Of a stretch of DNA of 64,000 nucleotides, positions 20,447 through 30,083 are shown piece after piece. The stretch is from Paracoccus caeni. GTDB lineage: Bacteria > Pseudomonadota > Alphaproteobacteria > Rhodobacterales > Rhodobacteraceae. The notes beneath the pieces are model-generated. The model ran no database searches and had not been told where the DNA came from. It saw only the letters and a program-made list of their open reading frames with translations. The position numbers and the translations under genes are program-made. The first letter of the stretch is position 1. Every line of letters begins with the position of its first letter. The stretch spans positions 142,538 through 206,537 of the forward strand of contig NZ_JAEPRQ010000007.1 of NCBI RefSeq assembly GCF_016629665.1, read 5' to 3'.

Positions 20447-21691
20447 TTACGCGCGGCCGTGGCTTGCACGTGATTGACGTGCCAACGAGTCGACGATGAC
20501 GGCGATTGCCAGAACCGCGCCGGTAATCATGTAGCGCAGCGACGAGCTGAGGTTCAGCAGCGTCAGCCCGTTCGAGATCGCCTGAATGACCAGAATCCCC
20601 AGCAGTGCCGACCATGCCGATCCACGCCCCCCGAAAAGCGAGGTTCCCCCAATCACGGCGGCGGCGATTGCGTTCAGGTTCACGTCTCCGGTTCCCGCCT
20701 GTTGGCTGGACGATGCCAGACGCGACGCGGCCAACACGCCGCCCAGTGCGGCGAGGGTCGAGCAGACCATGAAGGCCGAGACGCGGATCCGGTTGACATT
20801 GATCCCCGAACGGCGCGCCGCTTCGCGATTGCCGCCGACAGCGAACATCGCGCGGCCCCATTTGGTGCGGGTCAGGGCATAGTTCATGATGACGACTAGG
20901 GCGACGAACAGCCCGAACATATAGGGGATCCCGCGCCCTTGGCTGAGATACCAGACCACGGCCAACAGCGCGACGGTCAGGATGATGGCCTTCGCCAACA
21001 GCACCGAAAGACCGGGATTGGACAGGTTCGCTGCCGCGCGGCGGCGCATGCGGTCAAGGCCGAACCAGACCATCGCCGCACCCGGCAGGATCGCCAGCAG
21101 ATAGCTGAGCCATGCGGGCATCATCATGATCTGCCCGAATTTCACCAAGGGCGACGCATAGGGCAGGTTGATCGAGCCGGTCGAGCCCAGCAGGTAAAGC
21201 TGCATCCCCAGAAGCGCCAGCAGACCGGCAAGGGTGGACACAAAACTTGGCATCCCGAAGCGGGTCAGCAGCAACGCATAAACCATGCCCATCAGGGCGC
21301 CCATCGACAGCGCTGCCAGAATGGCGACCGGCAGCGGAAAGCCCAGCTTGACCCAGATCACCCCGATCAGCGCCGAGGCGACCCCGCTCATCGAGCCGAC
21401 GGACAGGTCAATCTCGCCCAGCATCAGCACACAGACGATGCCCAGCGAGATACAACCGACGGCGGCGGCATCGAAAAGCAGGTTCACAAGGTTGTTCGGC
21501 GCCAGAAAGATCGGGTTCAGCGACCAGAAGACGGTTGCAATCAACACCAGCCCGACGGCGACCGGCAACATGCCCAGATCGCCGGAACGAACGCGGTCGA
21601 TAAAGGCCCGGATCGCGCCGCCGATCCCTTCGTCATGGCGAACGCGGCTGTCCGAGCGGTCCAGCGCGGCTTTGTTTCCGGTATCGCTCAT
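20447..21691 (-). CDS. Pentose/polyol ABC transporter permease (XylH-like)
   Basis: This 414-residue inner-membrane permease is of the ribose/xylose class, with about ten hydrophobic segments. Typical blocks are [16 protein letters not shown] in the first half and [23 protein letters not shown] and [15 protein letters not shown] in the second. The long length is characteristic of XylH-like permeases. The start at 21691 lies one base past the ATPase stop; a longer frame overlaps the ATPase gene and has no permease-like N-terminus. Ribitol is the likely substrate from context. Confidence 0.92.
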   Translation of the reverse strand: MSDTGNKAALDRSDSRVRHDEGIGGAIRAFIDRVRSGDLGMLPVAVGLVLIATVFWSLNPIFLAPNNLVNLLFDAAAVGCISLGIVCVLMLGEIDLSVGSMSGVASALIGVIWVKLGFPLPVAILAALSMGALMGMVYALLLTRFGMPSFVSTLAGLLALLGMQLYLLGSTGSINLPYASPLVKFGQIMMMPAWLSYLLAILPGAAMVWFGLDRMRRRAAANLSNPGLSVLLAKAIILTVALLAVVWYLSQGRGIPYMFGLFVALVVIMNYALTRTKWGRAMFAVGGNREAARRSGINVNRIRVSAFMVCSTLAALGGVLAASRLASSSQQAGTGDVNLNAIAAAVIGGTSLFGGRGSAWSALLGILVIQAISNGLTLLNLSSSLRYMITGAVLAIAVIVDSLARQSRASHGRA

Positions 21692-21692
21692 C

Positions 21693-22487
21693 TTATTGTT
21701 CCACTTCTTCCAGCTTGCGGGCGCGACGGCGCGACACCGCATTCTCGGTCGCGCCGGTGATGGCGGCGACCAGTTCGGCATTCGATGTCTCGGCGGTGAA
21801 AACGCCGTTATTCTGTCCAAGCCGCAGCACCACGATGCGGTCTGCCACTGCGCGGACATCCTCCATGTTATGCGAGATCAGGATGACGCCATGACCGCGA
21901 TCGCGCACCCGCTCGATCAGGTTCAGAACCTCGGCGGTCTGCGCCACGCCAAGCGCGGCGGTCGGCTCGTCCAGCATGATCACCTTGGGGTCCAGCAGCA
22001 ACGAGCGGGCGATGGCGACGGTCTGACGTTGACCGCCCGACAGCGAGGCGACGGGTTCGCGGACCGATGGAATGCGCGCGGCCAGTTCCTGCAACAACGT
22101 CCATGCCCGAACTTCCATCTGCACCTCGTCCAGTGCCCAGGGGCCAAGCTCGTGACCAAGGAACAGGTTCGCCACCACATCCAGATTTTCGCAGAGCGCC
22201 AGATCCTGAAACACCGTCGCGATGCCCAGTTCCAGCGCCTTGCCGGGACTGTCCAGGGTGACCGGCTGGCCCATGAATTCGATTGCGCCGTCGGTCGGCT
22301 GATGCACGCCCGCCAGAACCTTGACCAGGGTGGATTTGCCGGCACCGTTATCGCCGACAAGCGCCACGACCTCACCGGCATGCACATCCAGTTCGATGTC
22401 CTTGAGCGCCTGAACGGCACCGAATTGTTTCGACACACCACGCAGCTTCAAAATCGGCTGCGCCGCGCCTTCGCGGGGATCAGTCAT
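21693..22487 (-). CDS. Pentose/polyol ABC transporter ATP-binding protein
   Basis: This 264-residue ATPase has one nucleotide-binding domain, not the duplicated form seen in RbsA or XylG, so it should work as a homodimer. Walker A is GDNGAGKST, the signature is [15 protein letters not shown] and Walker B is VIMLDEP. It is the middle gene of the importer set and follows the binding-protein gene after 92 bases that contain a strong hairpin. Confidence 0.93.
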   Translation of the reverse strand: MTDPREGAAQPILKLRGVSKQFGAVQALKDIELDVHAGEVVALVGDNGAGKSTLVKVLAGVHQPTDGAIEFMGQPVTLDSPGKALELGIATVFQDLALCENLDVVANLFLGHELGPWALDEVQMEVRAWTLLQELAARIPSVREPVASLSGGQRQTVAIARSLLLDPKVIMLDEPTAALGVAQTAEVLNLIERVRDRGHGVILISHNMEDVRAVADRIVVLRLGQNNGVFTAETSNAELVAAITGATENAVSRRRARKLEEVEQ

Positions 22488-22519
22488 TGCAGCTTCCTTC
22501 CGGGATTTTTTTGGGGGGG

Positions 22520-22549
22520 ACGCGCGCCCCGGGGCATCAGGGCGCGCGT
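22520..22549 (-). promoter_or_regulatory. Intercistronic hairpin after the binding-protein gene
   Basis: ACGCGCGCCC (22520-22529) and GGGCGCGCGT (22540-22549) form a perfect 10-bp stem. On the minus strand the hairpin is followed by a C7-A7 run, not by T residues, so it is unlikely to be an efficient terminator. It probably shapes relative expression of the binding protein and the downstream importer genes. Confidence 0.6.
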
Positions 22550-22579
22550 TATACGCCGCAACGTGTTCGTTGAAACTCG

Positions 22580-23629
22580 TTACTGAATGATTCCCAACTC
22601 ACGGCAACCTTCGGCGTATTCGCCAGTGCAGACCTCATCCGAGGTTTGGACACCCTTGTCGAAAATTTCGGCCTTGATGTTTTCGCGCGTCACGACAGCC
22701 GGGACGAACAGTTCGGACGGCGTGTCGTAAAGCGTGGTCTTCGCTTCCGGGGTTTCGCCTTTCAGGAAGGTCACGGCCACTTCTGCCGCGGCGCGGGCCA
22801 CGATCTCGGACGGCTTGGAGATGGTGTTGTACTGATCGCCCGAGATAATCAATTGCAGCGCCGCGATGGTGGCGTCGTTGCCGGTAACCGGCGGCAGCGG
22901 ATCGGCACCTGCGGCTTTCAGCGCCGCAATTGCACCGCCTGCCGTTCCGTCATTGGCGGCAACGATGCCCTTGATGTCGGCTCCGAAGCGGTTGATCTGA
23001 CCGGCGGCCCATTCCTGCGCCTTGGGCGGTGCCCAGTCCGGCGTGTCATATTCGGCCAGCGTCTTGTATTCCGACCCGTCCAGAGCGCTGTCGATCCCGT
23101 CGCGGATCAGACCAGCCGCCGCGTCGGTCGGCGAGCCGTTGATCTGCAACACGCCCGCGCCTGCCTCGACACCTTCCGCCTTCAGGTGATCGACCAGCGA
23201 TTGCGCAATCGCATTGCCGATGCCTTCATTGTCGAACGAAACATAGTAATCCGCAGGCACATCCGGGATCGGGCGGTCATAGGCGATGACTTTCACGTCC
23301 TGCGATTGGGCGATCTGGACCAGACCGGCCGCCGCCGCCGAATCCACCGGGTCCAGAACGATGATCTTGGCGCCCTGCGCGATGACCGAGTTGAATTGCT
23401 GCTGCTGCAACGCGACATCGGCATTGGCGTTCTGATAAATCACCGTGCAGTCGGCGCATAATTCATCCATTGCGGCCTGAAAGCCCGGATAATCATGTTC
23501 CTCGTAGCGGGTCGAAGCCTGATCCGGCATCAGGAAGGCGACCGTTGCAGCCTCCTGCGCGCTGACCGCTCCGCTCATCAAAATGGCCGCAACCACAGAG
23601 GTAGCCGCAAGCTGGTATCTGATCTTCAT
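22580..23629 (-). CDS. Pentose/polyol ABC transporter substrate-binding protein (family 4, XylF/RbsB-like)
   Basis: This 349-residue periplasmic receptor has signal peptide MKIRYQLAATSVVAAILMSGAVSAQ. Its two-lobed type 1 fold is shown by VAFLMPDQASTRYEEHDYPGF, the IVLDPVDSAAAAGLVQIA hinge region, VIAYDRPI and GIVAANDGTAGGAIAALKA, all like XylF. It leads a five-gene operon with importer, ribitol dehydrogenase and ribulokinase. Ribitol or a related pentitol is the expected ligand. The ORF extends upstream, but the signal peptide fixes the start at 23629. Confidence 0.92.
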   Translation of the reverse strand: MKIRYQLAATSVVAAILMSGAVSAQEAATVAFLMPDQASTRYEEHDYPGFQAAMDELCADCTVIYQNANADVALQQQQFNSVIAQGAKIIVLDPVDSAAAAGLVQIAQSQDVKVIAYDRPIPDVPADYYVSFDNEGIGNAIAQSLVDHLKAEGVEAGAGVLQINGSPTDAAAGLIRDGIDSALDGSEYKTLAEYDTPDWAPPKAQEWAAGQINRFGADIKGIVAANDGTAGGAIAALKAAGADPLPPVTGNDATIAALQLIISGDQYNTISKPSEIVARAAAEVAVTFLKGETPEAKTTLYDTPSELFVPAVVTRENIKAEIFDKGVQTSDEVCTGEYAEGCRELGIIQ

Positions 23630-23754
23630 TGTCGTGTTTCCTCCACTTCCCACAAATGGCCTCGCAGCCGATCGTTCCGAGCATCCACCCTTGCTTGTGG
23701 ACATATTGCCAAGACGCAAAGGCGTCCCTCCTCTGGCAATCCTTAAAACTGCTA

Positions 23755-23784
23755 CATCGATTGAATATAGCCGCTCAATCGATG
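23755..23784. promoter_or_regulatory. Perfect inverted repeat, candidate operator of the ribitol locus
   Basis: CATCGATTGA (23755-23764) and TCAATCGATG (23775-23784) are exact 10-base inverted copies with a 10-base spacer. The site lies in the 239-base gap between the divergent binding-protein gene (starting at 23629) and the regulator gene (starting at 23869), about 85 bases upstream of the regulator start. This position suits a regulator controlling both directions. Confidence 0.65.
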
Positions 23785-23868
23785 CAGCAAGATTGCTGAC
23801 TGTCTCCATTGCTGTCAAGATACATCTTGGCGCGGCTGATTTTTCCAGCTTTCAAGAAACGGGGCTTC

Positions 23869-24912
23869 ATGGCTGAAAACGATGGAACTTCCGCGAAACG
23901 GCTGACGATCTACGATCTGGCACAAATTGCGGGGACCAGTCCAAGCGCGGTGTCCTCGGTGCTGAACGGCACCTGGAAGAAGCGCAGAATCAGCGATCGC
24001 CTTGCCGAACGAATCACCCGTATCGCCGAGGAGCAGGGCTATGCCGTGAACCTTCAGGCCAGCGTCCTGCGCCGCGAAAGGTCGCGGATCGTCGGGATGA
24101 TCGTGCCGAAATACGACAACCGCTATTTCGGCGCGATTGCCGAGCAATTCGAAGCCATGGCCCGTGCCCGCGATCTGTTTCCCGTCGTCACCTGCACACG
24201 TCGCGAAGCCGATTTGGAATTTGCTGCGGCCCGCGCGCTGGTTTCATATCAGGTCGAAAGCCTGATCGTCACCGGCGCCACCGAGCCGGATCGGATCGGG
24301 GATTTTTGCCGTGCGGCAGGGGTGCGGGTCATCAATCTGGATCTGCCCGGCTCGAACATGCCGTCGGTCGTGTCGGATAATTTCACCGGCGCGCGCGATC
24401 TGACGCGACTGATCCTGACCCGCATCCGGCGCGATTTCGGCAAGCAATTCCCGCTGTTTTTCATTGGTGGCCGTGCCTATGACCACAATACCCGCGAACG
24501 CCTGCGCGGCTTCATGACCGCCCATCAAGAGGCCGGGTTAAGCGTGCCGGAAGATCGGATCATCATGCACGGCTACGCGCCCGAAAAGAACGAGGCGGTG
24601 ATGGACGAACTGGATTTGCCCGATCACAGTGCGATCTTTGTGAACTCGACCATCGCGCTGGAGGGCGTGGTCCGGGCGCTTCACCGCAGGCGGCATGACG
24701 GGCCGACCGGTTTGCGCTTTGGCTGTTTCGACTGGGATCCCTTTGCGGCGCTGATGCAGGAAAATGTCGGCATGGCGCAGCAGGACGTATCGGCGATGCT
24801 GCTGAAAGTCTTCGATCTGGTGGATCACCCGCCAGAGGGCGCCCCGCAGATCATGATCCCCTGCATCCTTCGTCCCATCGAGAACGGGGAAGAGGTTCCG
24901 TTGCGGTCATGA
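23869..24912 (+). CDS. LacI-family transcriptional regulator of the ribitol operon
   Basis: This 347-residue protein has a LacI-type DNA-binding region near residues 12-40 (LTIYDLAQIAGTSPSAVSSVLNGTW) and a sugar-binding-like effector domain. The start at 23869 matches the usual length of the N-terminus before the helix-turn-helix. The gene is divergent from the ribitol importer operon, with a strong inverted repeat between them. Its 3' end overlaps the convergent iol regulator gene by 6 bases. The likely inducer is ribitol or D-ribulose, which is inference. Confidence 0.9.
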   Translation: MAENDGTSAKRLTIYDLAQIAGTSPSAVSSVLNGTWKKRRISDRLAERITRIAEEQGYAVNLQASVLRRERSRIVGMIVPKYDNRYFGAIAEQFEAMARARDLFPVVTCTRREADLEFAAARALVSYQVESLIVTGATEPDRIGDFCRAAGVRVINLDLPGSNMPSVVSDNFTGARDLTRLILTRIRRDFGKQFPLFFIGGRAYDHNTRERLRGFMTAHQEAGLSVPEDRIIMHGYAPEKNEAVMDELDLPDHSAIFVNSTIALEGVVRALHRRRHDGPTGLRFGCFDWDPFAALMQENVGMAQQDVSAMLLKVFDLVDHPPEGAPQIMIPCILRPIENGEEVPLRS

Positions 24913-25923
24913 ACTGGTGCGGGTCACGAACCTGCCCGGCACAAAAACGCTGTCGCTGCGCTTACTGTCAAGAATTTCTAGCAATTTCAGGCACATTTCG
25001 GTAATCGGCTGCCGATAGGTCGTCAGGTTATAGGCGGGTGATGCGGCCAGCGGAATATCGTCGAAACCGGTCACCGCCACATCGCGCGGCACGTCGAGAC
25101 CGAACCGATAGCGCAGGGCGTCCATCGCGCCGATGGCCAGAATGTCATTCTCGCAGACCAACGCATCAGGCCAAACCTCGCGCGGCGTCTCGCCGAAAAT
25201 CTGCATCACCGCTTCAATCGCCGCGTTGAAATCATAGCCGCTGGTATAGGTCACCGGAACTTCGGCGCCCGTCGCCTCTGCCCAATAGCGGGCGAAGCTT
25301 TCCTTCCGCTGCAACTTGGCCGATTGCGTGTTCGGCCCGGCAATATAATGCGGTCGCCGGATGCTCTTGGTCAGCAGGTGATCGCTGATTTCCCGCATCG
25401 CCAGCACATCGTCGCAGGAAATCGTCAGCGTGTTGGGGTTGGGGCTGTAGCGCGCGAAAATCACCAGCTTCTTCACCCGCCGCGCCCCAAGTGCCGTTTC
25501 CAACACCTTGTCGTCAAAGCGGGTGCCCATCATCACCGCCGCATCCACCCGCCGCTGACTTGCCGCCAGCAACGCCGCCGAGGCATCATCGCTGTCCGAC
25601 ATGTGGACCAGCAGCGTTCCCCAGCCATGCGACCACAAAGTCCGGGTCAGTCGTTCCAGCAGCACCAGCTTGTGCGGATTGTTGAAATCATTGGTAATAA
25701 GCGCAACAAGATTTGATCGATCCGAGGCCAGCGATGCCGCCAGCAGATCCGGCGCATAGCCCAGCTTTTCCGCCGCAGCCATCACCTTGTCCCGGCTTTT
25801 GCGTGAAATCGACGCGTCCTTTTTGAACGCCCGCGCCACCGTCCAGCGTGACACCCCGGCCAGCGCTGCCACGTCATCTGCGGTAATGGACGCCTCGATA
25901 TCCTGATCCGGGATCTCTGTCAT
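24907..25923 (-). CDS. LacI-family transcriptional regulator of the inositol operon
   Basis: This 338-residue protein carries the helix-turn-helix ITADDVAALAGVSRWTVARAFKKDASIS at about 13-40 and a LacI effector domain. It is divergent from iolG with 134 bases in between that hold two similar palindromes. In many alphaproteobacteria the iol genes are controlled by an RpiR-type protein, so a LacI-type regulator here is a lineage variation. The inducer is probably an inositol breakdown intermediate. Confidence 0.88.
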   Translation of the reverse strand: MTEIPDQDIEASITADDVAALAGVSRWTVARAFKKDASISRKSRDKVMAAAEKLGYAPDLLAASLASDRSNLVALITNDFNNPHKLVLLERLTRTLWSHGWGTLLVHMSDSDDASAALLAASQRRVDAAVMMGTRFDDKVLETALGARRVKKLVIFARYSPNPNTLTISCDDVLAMREISDHLLTKSIRRPHYIAGPNTQSAKLQRKESFARYWAEATGAEVPVTYTSGYDFNAAIEAVMQIFGETPREVWPDALVCENDILAIGAMDALRYRFGLDVPRDVAVTGFDDIPLAASPAYNLTTYRQPITEMCLKLLEILDSKRSDSVFVPGRFVTRTSS

Positions 25924-25960
25924 AGTTAATTCATATCGCGCAATGCCCTCGGTTGAAAGG

Positions 25961-26001
25961 AATTTGCTCGCGGGTGCAAATTATTCTTGCTCGCGCGAGC
26001 A
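25961..26001. promoter_or_regulatory. Pair of palindromic operators in front of iolG
   Basis: AATTTGC and GCAAATT are the outer arms of a palindrome at 25961-25982. A second, perfect 14-base palindrome TGCTCGCGCGAGCA lies at 25988-26001. Both share TTGCTCGCG, and their centres are 23 bases apart, about two helical turns, so two dimers would bind on the same DNA face. The pair is 57 to 97 bases before the iolG start and on the upstream side of the divergent regulator gene. Confidence 0.7.
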
Positions 26002-26057
26002 GAACTGTGCAGTCTGACGCTAACAATAATTCTGCGATTCGAGGGGGAGGGTGCGGG

Positions 26058-27065
26058 ATGTTCAAAATTGCCTTGATCGGGGCGGGCCGAATTGGTCTGA
26101 TTCATGCGAAGTCCATCGCCGCAAACAAGGATTCCCAGCTTGTCGCAATTGCCGACGTTTTTGCCGAAGCCGCGCAGAAACTGGCCGCCGAAACCGGGGC
26201 AGAGGCGCGTTCGGTCGATGATATTCTGGCCGATCCCGGCATCGATGCCGTCCTGATCGCCTCGTCCACCGACACCCATTCCGACCTGATCGAGCGGGCA
26301 ACCGCCGCAGGCAAAGCCGTTCTTTGCGAAAAGCCCGTCGATCTGTCGCTGGAGCGCGCCTTGACCGCGCTGCAAAAGGCCGATGCTACCGGCAAGCCGG
26401 TGATGATCGGCTTCAACCGTCGTTTCGATCCGAACTTCGCCTCGCTGAAAGCCGCCTTCGACAAGGGCGAGATCGGCAAGGGCGAACTTCTGGCGATCAC
26501 CTCTTTCGATCCGGCGCCGCCGCCTGCCAGCTATGTGAAGGTCTCGGGCGGGTTGTTCCGCGACATGATGATCCATGATTTCGATATCGCCTGCTGGATC
26601 TATGGCAGCGCACCTGCGCGGGTGACGGCCACGGGTTCCTCGATCGTCGATCCCGCCATCGGCGCGGAAGGCGATGTCGATACCGCCGTGGTCACGCTGG
26701 CATGGGACGATGGCCGGATCGCTGTCATCAAGAACTCGCGCCGGGCCGGTTACGGCTATGACCAGCGGATCGAACTGCTGGGCTCTGAAGGGTTGCTTTC
26801 GGCGCAGAACGTGCTGGAAAACACCGTCCAGAAGATCACCAATGCAGGCGCGCTGTCCGCCAAGCCGGTCTATTTCTTCCTTGAACGCTACATGCGCGCC
26901 TATGAGATCGAATGGACCGCCTTTATCGAGGCGTTGAAATCCGGCGCGACCATGCCTGCGACCTTGCGCGAAGGCGTCGCGGCCCTGGCCTGTGCCGAAG
27001 CTGCGACGCAATCGGTGAAAACCGGGCAGACCGTCGCGGTCACGCCCGCGATGCTGGGGGCCTGA
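26058..27065 (+). CDS. iolG: Inositol 2-dehydrogenase (Gfo/Idh/MocA family)
   Basis: IolG oxidises myo-inositol to 2-keto-myo-inositol (scyllo-inosose) with NAD, the first step of inositol breakdown. The 335-residue protein has LIGAGRIG at 7-13, the catalytic EKP at 91-93, and the typical block GGLFRDMMIHDFDIACWI with catalytic Asp and His. The start at 26058 follows a GGGGGAGG ribosome-binding site. It heads the inositol operon, and the next gene begins one base after its stop. Confidence 0.92.
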   Translation: MFKIALIGAGRIGLIHAKSIAANKDSQLVAIADVFAEAAQKLAAETGAEARSVDDILADPGIDAVLIASSTDTHSDLIERATAAGKAVLCEKPVDLSLERALTALQKADATGKPVMIGFNRRFDPNFASLKAAFDKGEIGKGELLAITSFDPAPPPASYVKVSGGLFRDMMIHDFDIACWIYGSAPARVTATGSSIVDPAIGAEGDVDTAVVTLAWDDGRIAVIKNSRRAGYGYDQRIELLGSEGLLSAQNVLENTVQKITNAGALSAKPVYFFLERYMRAYEIEWTAFIEALKSGATMPATLREGVAALACAEAATQSVKTGQTVAVTPAMLGA

Positions 27066-27066
27066 G

Positions 27067-27924
27067 ATGCGCCAGACCGGCTGCTGCACCTGGATTTTCG
27101 GCGGCGAGGATCTTGCGGTGACCGCCGCACGAGTTCGCCGCGTTGGTCTGGATGGCGTCGAACTGCATGGCGATGTCGAGGGGCTTGATCCGGCACTGGC
27201 CGGGCGCATCCTTGCGGATCAGGGTCTGGCGGTCTTCTCGATCACCCCGTTTGGTGCCGATATTGCCCATCCCGATGCCGCCATCCGTCAGGCGGGGCTG
27301 GATTATTATCGCCGCCTGATCGATTGGGTTTTGAAGCTGGAGAACGGCACACCGCGCATTTCAGTGCATGGGATCGTGCCGCGGATCCGACCCGTCTCGA
27401 CGCAGGCCGAGGAAGACGCGCTGCTGATCGAAAGCACGCAACATGTCTGCGATCTTGCGGCGCAGGCGGGGCTTCCGGTCGTGTTCGAGCTTTTGAACCG
27501 CTATGAATCGCACCAGGTCCGCACCGTTGCAGAGGGTCTGGCGCTGCTGGAACAGGTCGGGCGCGCGAACCTGAAACTGCTGCCCGACGCCTATCACATG
27601 AACATCGAAGAGGCCGATCCCGCAGCCGCTTTGCTGGCTGGCGGCGAAGCCATCGGCCTTTACCATGCGGCGGATTCCAATCGCGGTGCCATCGGCGATG
27701 GCCATATCGATTTCGCGGCACAGCTCAGGGCGCTCGACACGATCGGCTATCGAGGCCCGATCATCATCGAGCCCGCCGCCCCCGGCCCCGACCCGTTCAA
27801 CACGGCAAAGGGCGAGGGTTTTGAGAACATGCTTGAGGACATCCTGACCCGCTCGGTTCGGGCGCTGCGGTCCTTGGGTGACGAAATCCGGCACGGGGAG
27901 GTGTCGGGCGGAAGGAGCGCATGA
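27067..27924 (+). CDS. Sugar phosphate isomerase/epimerase family protein in the inositol operon
   Basis: This 285-residue TIM-barrel protein is of the xylose-isomerase-like superfamily. Metal-site blocks are VVFELLNRYESHQV, LLPDAYHMNIEEADP, LYHAADSNRGAIGDGHIDF and IIIEPAAP, which resemble D-tagatose 3-epimerase/IolE-IolI relatives. In the operon it may interconvert inosose isomers (an IolI-like role) or an inositol-derived keto sugar. It is distinct from the iolE gene downstream. The assignment to a single reaction is not supported by sequence alone. Confidence 0.8.
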   Translation: MRQTGCCTWIFGGEDLAVTAARVRRVGLDGVELHGDVEGLDPALAGRILADQGLAVFSITPFGADIAHPDAAIRQAGLDYYRRLIDWVLKLENGTPRISVHGIVPRIRPVSTQAEEDALLIESTQHVCDLAAQAGLPVVFELLNRYESHQVRTVAEGLALLEQVGRANLKLLPDAYHMNIEEADPAAALLAGGEAIGLYHAADSNRGAIGDGHIDFAAQLRALDTIGYRGPIIIEPAAPGPDPFNTAKGEGFENMLEDILTRSVRALRSLGDEIRHGEVSGGRSA

Positions 27925-27980
27925 CGCGCAACTGGCCTTGGGAGGGAAACCGGGGTCTGGAGAAAACTGGGAGGAAAGAC

Positions 27981-28907
27981 ATGAAGAAATTCTATGGCGC
28001 CGTTGCAACCGCTGCCCTGATGGCGATTGCGGCCCCGGCTATGGCGCAGAACATCGTTGTGGTGGCACATGGTCAGGCAGCCGATCCATTCTGGTCGGTG
28101 GTCAAGAACGGTGCCGCAAAGGCGGGTGAAGATACCGGCGCGACCGTCGATTTCCGCTCGCCCGAGACTTTCGACATGGTTCAGATGGCGCAATTGATCG
28201 ACGCCGCCGTGAACCAGCAGCCGGACGGGCTGGTCGTTTCGATCCCTGACGCCGATGCGCTTGGGCCGTCAATCCAGCGTGCCGTGGATGCCGGTATCCC
28301 GGTGATCTCGATGAATTCGGGCGGTGATGTGGCCCATGATCTGGGCGTGATCCTGCATGTCGGTCAGTCGGAATTCGACGCCGGCAAGCGCGCGGGCGAG
28401 CGTCTGGCCGAGATGGGCGGCAAGAAGGGCATCTGCGTCAACCACGAAGTCGGTAACGTCTCGCTGGATCAACGCTGCGCCGGTTTCGCCGAGGGCTTCG
28501 GCAATCCCGTCAATGTTATCCCGACCCAGATGGATCCGGCCGAAGTGCAGTCGAAGGTGCGCGCCGCGCTGGAAGCGGATGAAAGCATCGACACCGTTTT
28601 GACCCTTGGCGCCGCCATGGTGGGTGAGCCTGCGGTGGACGCGGTCGAGGCGCTTGGCGCGACCGATACCATCCGCGTCGCCAGCTTCGATCTGTCGGCA
28701 GGCTTCCTGCAGGACGTGGCCGACGGCAAGGCCGCCTTCGCCATCGACCAGCAGCAATATCTGCAAGGCTATCTGCCGGTCAGCTTCCTGGCGCTGAACG
28801 CCAATTACGGGCTGATGCCTGCGGGTGACGTGCCTTCGGGTCCGAACCTTGTCGAAACCGATGCCGCTGCGAAGGTCATCGACCTGTCCGCTCAGGGCAT
28901 TCGCTGA
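27981..28907 (+). CDS. Inositol ABC transporter substrate-binding protein (RbsB/IbpA-like)
   Basis: This 308-residue periplasmic binding protein has signal peptide MKKFYGAVATAALMAIAAPAMAQ and the type 1 fold blocks VVAHGQAADPFWSVVKNG, GLVVSIPDADALGP and VISMNSGGD. Start 27981 is set by the signal peptide and a preceding GGGAGGAAAG site. Its position between iol enzymes and a ribose-type permease and ATPase points to myo-inositol uptake, as in the Caulobacter IbpA-IatA-IatP system. Ligand identity is inference. Confidence 0.9.
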   Translation: MKKFYGAVATAALMAIAAPAMAQNIVVVAHGQAADPFWSVVKNGAAKAGEDTGATVDFRSPETFDMVQMAQLIDAAVNQQPDGLVVSIPDADALGPSIQRAVDAGIPVISMNSGGDVAHDLGVILHVGQSEFDAGKRAGERLAEMGGKKGICVNHEVGNVSLDQRCAGFAEGFGNPVNVIPTQMDPAEVQSKVRAALEADESIDTVLTLGAAMVGEPAVDAVEALGATDTIRVASFDLSAGFLQDVADGKAAFAIDQQQYLQGYLPVSFLALNANYGLMPAGDVPSGPNLVETDAAAKVIDLSAQGIR

Positions 28908-28920
28908 ACCTGTGACAGAT

Positions 28921-28944
28921 GCGGGCGCGTTTCTGCGCGCTCGC
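28921..28944 (+). promoter_or_regulatory. Intercistronic hairpin after the binding-protein gene
   Basis: GCGGGCGCG (28921-28929) pairs with CGCGCTCGC (28936-28944) over nine positions with one G-U pair and a six-base loop. It lies 13 bases after the binding-protein stop, in the 68-base gap before the permease gene. There is no T run, so it more likely adjusts message stability than ends transcription. Confidence 0.5.
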
Positions 28945-28975
28945 CATCCGGTACCAATCGAGGGGAGGGGCACTT

Positions 28976-30082
28976 ATGGCCTCGGAGATGCCCGCATCCG
29001 TGGATGAGCGGATCAAAGCTGAATCATTTGCGACCAGATTGATGAAACGCCCAGAGCTTGGCGCAATCGGCGGTGTCGTTCTTGTCACCATTTTCTTCCT
29101 GATCACCGCCAGCCCGGCCATGTTCACACTGCCCGGCATCGTCAACTTTCTGACCCCCGCCGCGCAGCTTGGCCTTTTGGGCATCGCCGCCGCCATGCTG
29201 ATGATCGGTGGAGAGTTCGATCTGTCCATTGGTTCGATGGTGGCCTTTGCGGGGATGATCTTCGGCGTGCTGGTGGTCAATATGGATCTGCCGCTGGCGC
29301 TGGCGATCCCGATGACCATGGCCCTGGCCGCCGCAATGGGCGCGCTGAACGGCTTCATCGTGTTACGGACCGGCCTGCCCAGCTTCATCGTCACGCTGGC
29401 CTTTCTGTTCATCCTGCGCGGCGCCTCGCTGGTCGGGCTGAAAATCTTCACCAACGGCTCGACCCAGTTGCGCGGCGTGCGCGAGGCGGTTCAGGGCGAC
29501 TGGCTGGCCCCGCTTTTTGCCGGCGATGCCTTTGGCGGCGTGTTCCGCTGGATGGCCGAAATGGGCTGGATCAGCAAACTGCGTTCGGGTGCGCCATCGG
29601 TGCCGGGCGTTCCGATTGAAATCCTGTGGTTCATCGGCTTCGCGCTTCTGGCCACCTATATCCTGCTGCGCACGCCCTGGGGCAACTGGATCTTCGCGAC
29701 CGGCGGCGACAAGAACGCCGCACAGAATTCGGGGGTCCCGGTGCGCCGGGTCAAGATCGCGCTGTTCATGCTGACCGCCTGCGCTGCCGCACTGGTCGCC
29801 ATCATCACCGTGATCGATTCCGGCTCGACCGATGCCCGCCGCGGCTTCATGAAGGAATTCGAGGCGATCATCACCGCTGTCATCGGCGGCTGCCTGCTGA
29901 CCGGCGGCTACGGGTCCGCCATCGGCGCCTTCTTCGGCGCGATCATCTTCGGAATGGTCACGATTGGCCTGACCTATACCACCTTCGATCAGGACTGGTT
30001 CCAGGTGTTTCTGGGCGGAATGCTGCTGCTGGCCGTTGTCTTCAACAACGCCATCCGCAAGCGCGTGACGGGAGAGCGTTAA
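28976..30082 (+). CDS. Inositol ABC transporter permease (RbsC-like)
   Basis: This 368-residue inner-membrane permease belongs to the ribose/xylose class. Blocks such as [63 protein letters not shown] and [21 protein letters not shown] are diagnostic. The start at 28976 follows a GAGGGGAGGGG ribosome-binding region. The ATPase gene begins one base after its stop. Confidence 0.93.
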   Translation: MASEMPASVDERIKAESFATRLMKRPELGAIGGVVLVTIFFLITASPAMFTLPGIVNFLTPAAQLGLLGIAAAMLMIGGEFDLSIGSMVAFAGMIFGVLVVNMDLPLALAIPMTMALAAAMGALNGFIVLRTGLPSFIVTLAFLFILRGASLVGLKIFTNGSTQLRGVREAVQGDWLAPLFAGDAFGGVFRWMAEMGWISKLRSGAPSVPGVPIEILWFIGFALLATYILLRTPWGNWIFATGGDKNAAQNSGVPVRRVKIALFMLTACAAALVAIITVIDSGSTDARRGFMKEFEAIITAVIGGCLLTGGYGSAIGAFFGAIIFGMVTIGLTYTTFDQDWFQVFLGGMLLLAVVFNNAIRKRVTGER

Positions 30083-30083
30083 G

